Of a stretch of 64,000 nt of DNA, positions 63,781-64,000 are shown piece after piece. Every line of letters starts with the position of its first letter. The first letter of the stretch is position 1. The stretch lies in NCBI RefSeq assembly GCF_014647655.1, contig NZ_BMPP01000003.1, positions 186,001 to 250,000 on the forward strand. Reading direction: 5' to 3'. The notes beneath the pieces are model-generated. The model was not told where the DNA came from. It saw only the letters and a program-made list of their open reading frames with translations, and did not search any database. The translations under genes and the position numbers were made by a program. This DNA comes from Deinococcus malanensis. GTDB taxonomy: Bacteria; Deinococcota; Deinococci; Deinococcales; Deinococcaceae.

Positions 63781-64000
63781 TGCGCGGCGGGCCAGGGAAG
63801 CAGTTCCTGGATCTGAGTGAGAAAGGCCGAGGGTTCAAATGGTTTGGGCATGAAGGCGTCGGCCCCGCGAAGGCTCAGCCGGGCCAGATGCGCCTGGTTC
63901 ATTCCGCTCATGACCAGCACGCGCGTGCTGGTTCGGTCAATCAGCGGCAGCAGGCTCAGGCCATGCCCCGAAGGCAGGTTCACATCCAGGACTACCATGT
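63777..64000 (-). CDS. Receiver-domain protein, C-terminal part (cut by window end)
   Basis: The last 74 codons of a response regulator receiver domain. MVVLDVNLPSGHGLSLLPLI has the phosphoacceptor Asp, STRVLVMSGMNQAHLARLSL the Ser, and ADAFMPKPFEPSAFLTQI the Lys. The ATGA overlap with the HEAT-repeat gene couples it. The N-terminus lies beyond the window. The three genes form one operon that may tie exopolysaccharide synthesis to phospho-signalling. Confidence 0.85.
   Translation of the reverse strand, partial: MVVLDVNLPSGHGLSLLPLIDRTSTRVLVMSGMNQAHLARLSLRGADAFMPKPFEPSAFLTQIQELLPWPAAQ

Overview
The window is GC-rich bacterial DNA that reads as a Deinococcus chromosome or large replicon. The strongest pointers are a CrtO-type carotenoid ketolase, a lycopene cyclase fused to a CruF-type hydratase, CrtB/CrtI, and a heme oxygenase, bacteriophytochrome and response regulator set whose sequence closely follows what I recall of D. 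radiodurans DrBphP. Several genes also have a TANNNT -10 box exactly six bases before the start codon, the arrangement of leaderless Deinococcus transcripts. The assignment is by recognition, not by a database search.

Layout. 1-6.7 kb (minus): the N-terminal part of cyanophycin synthetase, a DUF6766 membrane protein, an unknown protein, then a three-gene unit (glycosyltransferase, UDP-galactopyranose mutase glf, FRG-domain protein). 7.0-16.4 kb: a carotenoid cluster. On plus are crtO, cyclase-CruF, an acyltransferase, a DoxX-like protein, a glycosyltransferase and a CrtD-like desaturase, most with 4-base overlaps; on minus is crtB-crtI. 16.7-22.1 kb: a methyltransferase, bphO-bphP-bphR and a GAF histidine kinase. 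22.2-26.8 kb: a degenerate tyrosine recombinase, a pair of inverted repeats, a DUF305 protein with a two-component pair, and a solute-binding protein. 27.0-29.0 kb: a patch of broken genes (GH53 galactanase, GGDEF, unknown).

29.1-36.5 kb (minus): a signalling operon with a 1640-residue cytosolic poly-HAMP hybrid kinase bearing three receiver domains, a CheR methyltransferase and a REC-PAS kinase. 37.0-39.6 kb: phosphoribosyltransferase, erythromycin-esterase-family protein and two small hydrophilic proteins. 39.7-45.5 kb (minus): an intact tyrosine recombinase, a three-times-broken GH81 beta-1,3-glucanase and its LacI-type regulator with two operators. 46.0-51.3 kb: a large surface lipoprotein, a PRC-barrel/DUF2382 protein and a membrane protein.

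52.1-54.8 kb (minus): an arsenic operon, arsR-arsC-aquaglyceroporin-second ArsC-like phosphatase-metallophosphoesterase. 55.2-60 kb: an ABC ATPase tail, a glycerophosphodiesterase, a TfoX C-terminal-like protein, glycerate kinase and a broken maltose-binding protein. 60.3-64 kb: an OmpR regulator, then a minus operon of receiver protein, HEAT-repeat membrane protein and processive-type glycosyltransferase, running off the window end.

How the genes fit together. The carotenoid genes cover phytoene synthesis, desaturation, cyclisation, hydration, 3',4'-desaturation and ketolation, with an acyltransferase and a glycosyltransferase that could decorate the product; the light sensor beside them may control pigment synthesis. 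Polysaccharide-use genes (GH53, GH81, malE) are decaying while the GH81 regulator stays intact, which suggests recent loss of a saprophytic lifestyle trait or sequencing errors in those places. No rRNA, tRNA, CRISPR array or intact insertion sequence was recognised.
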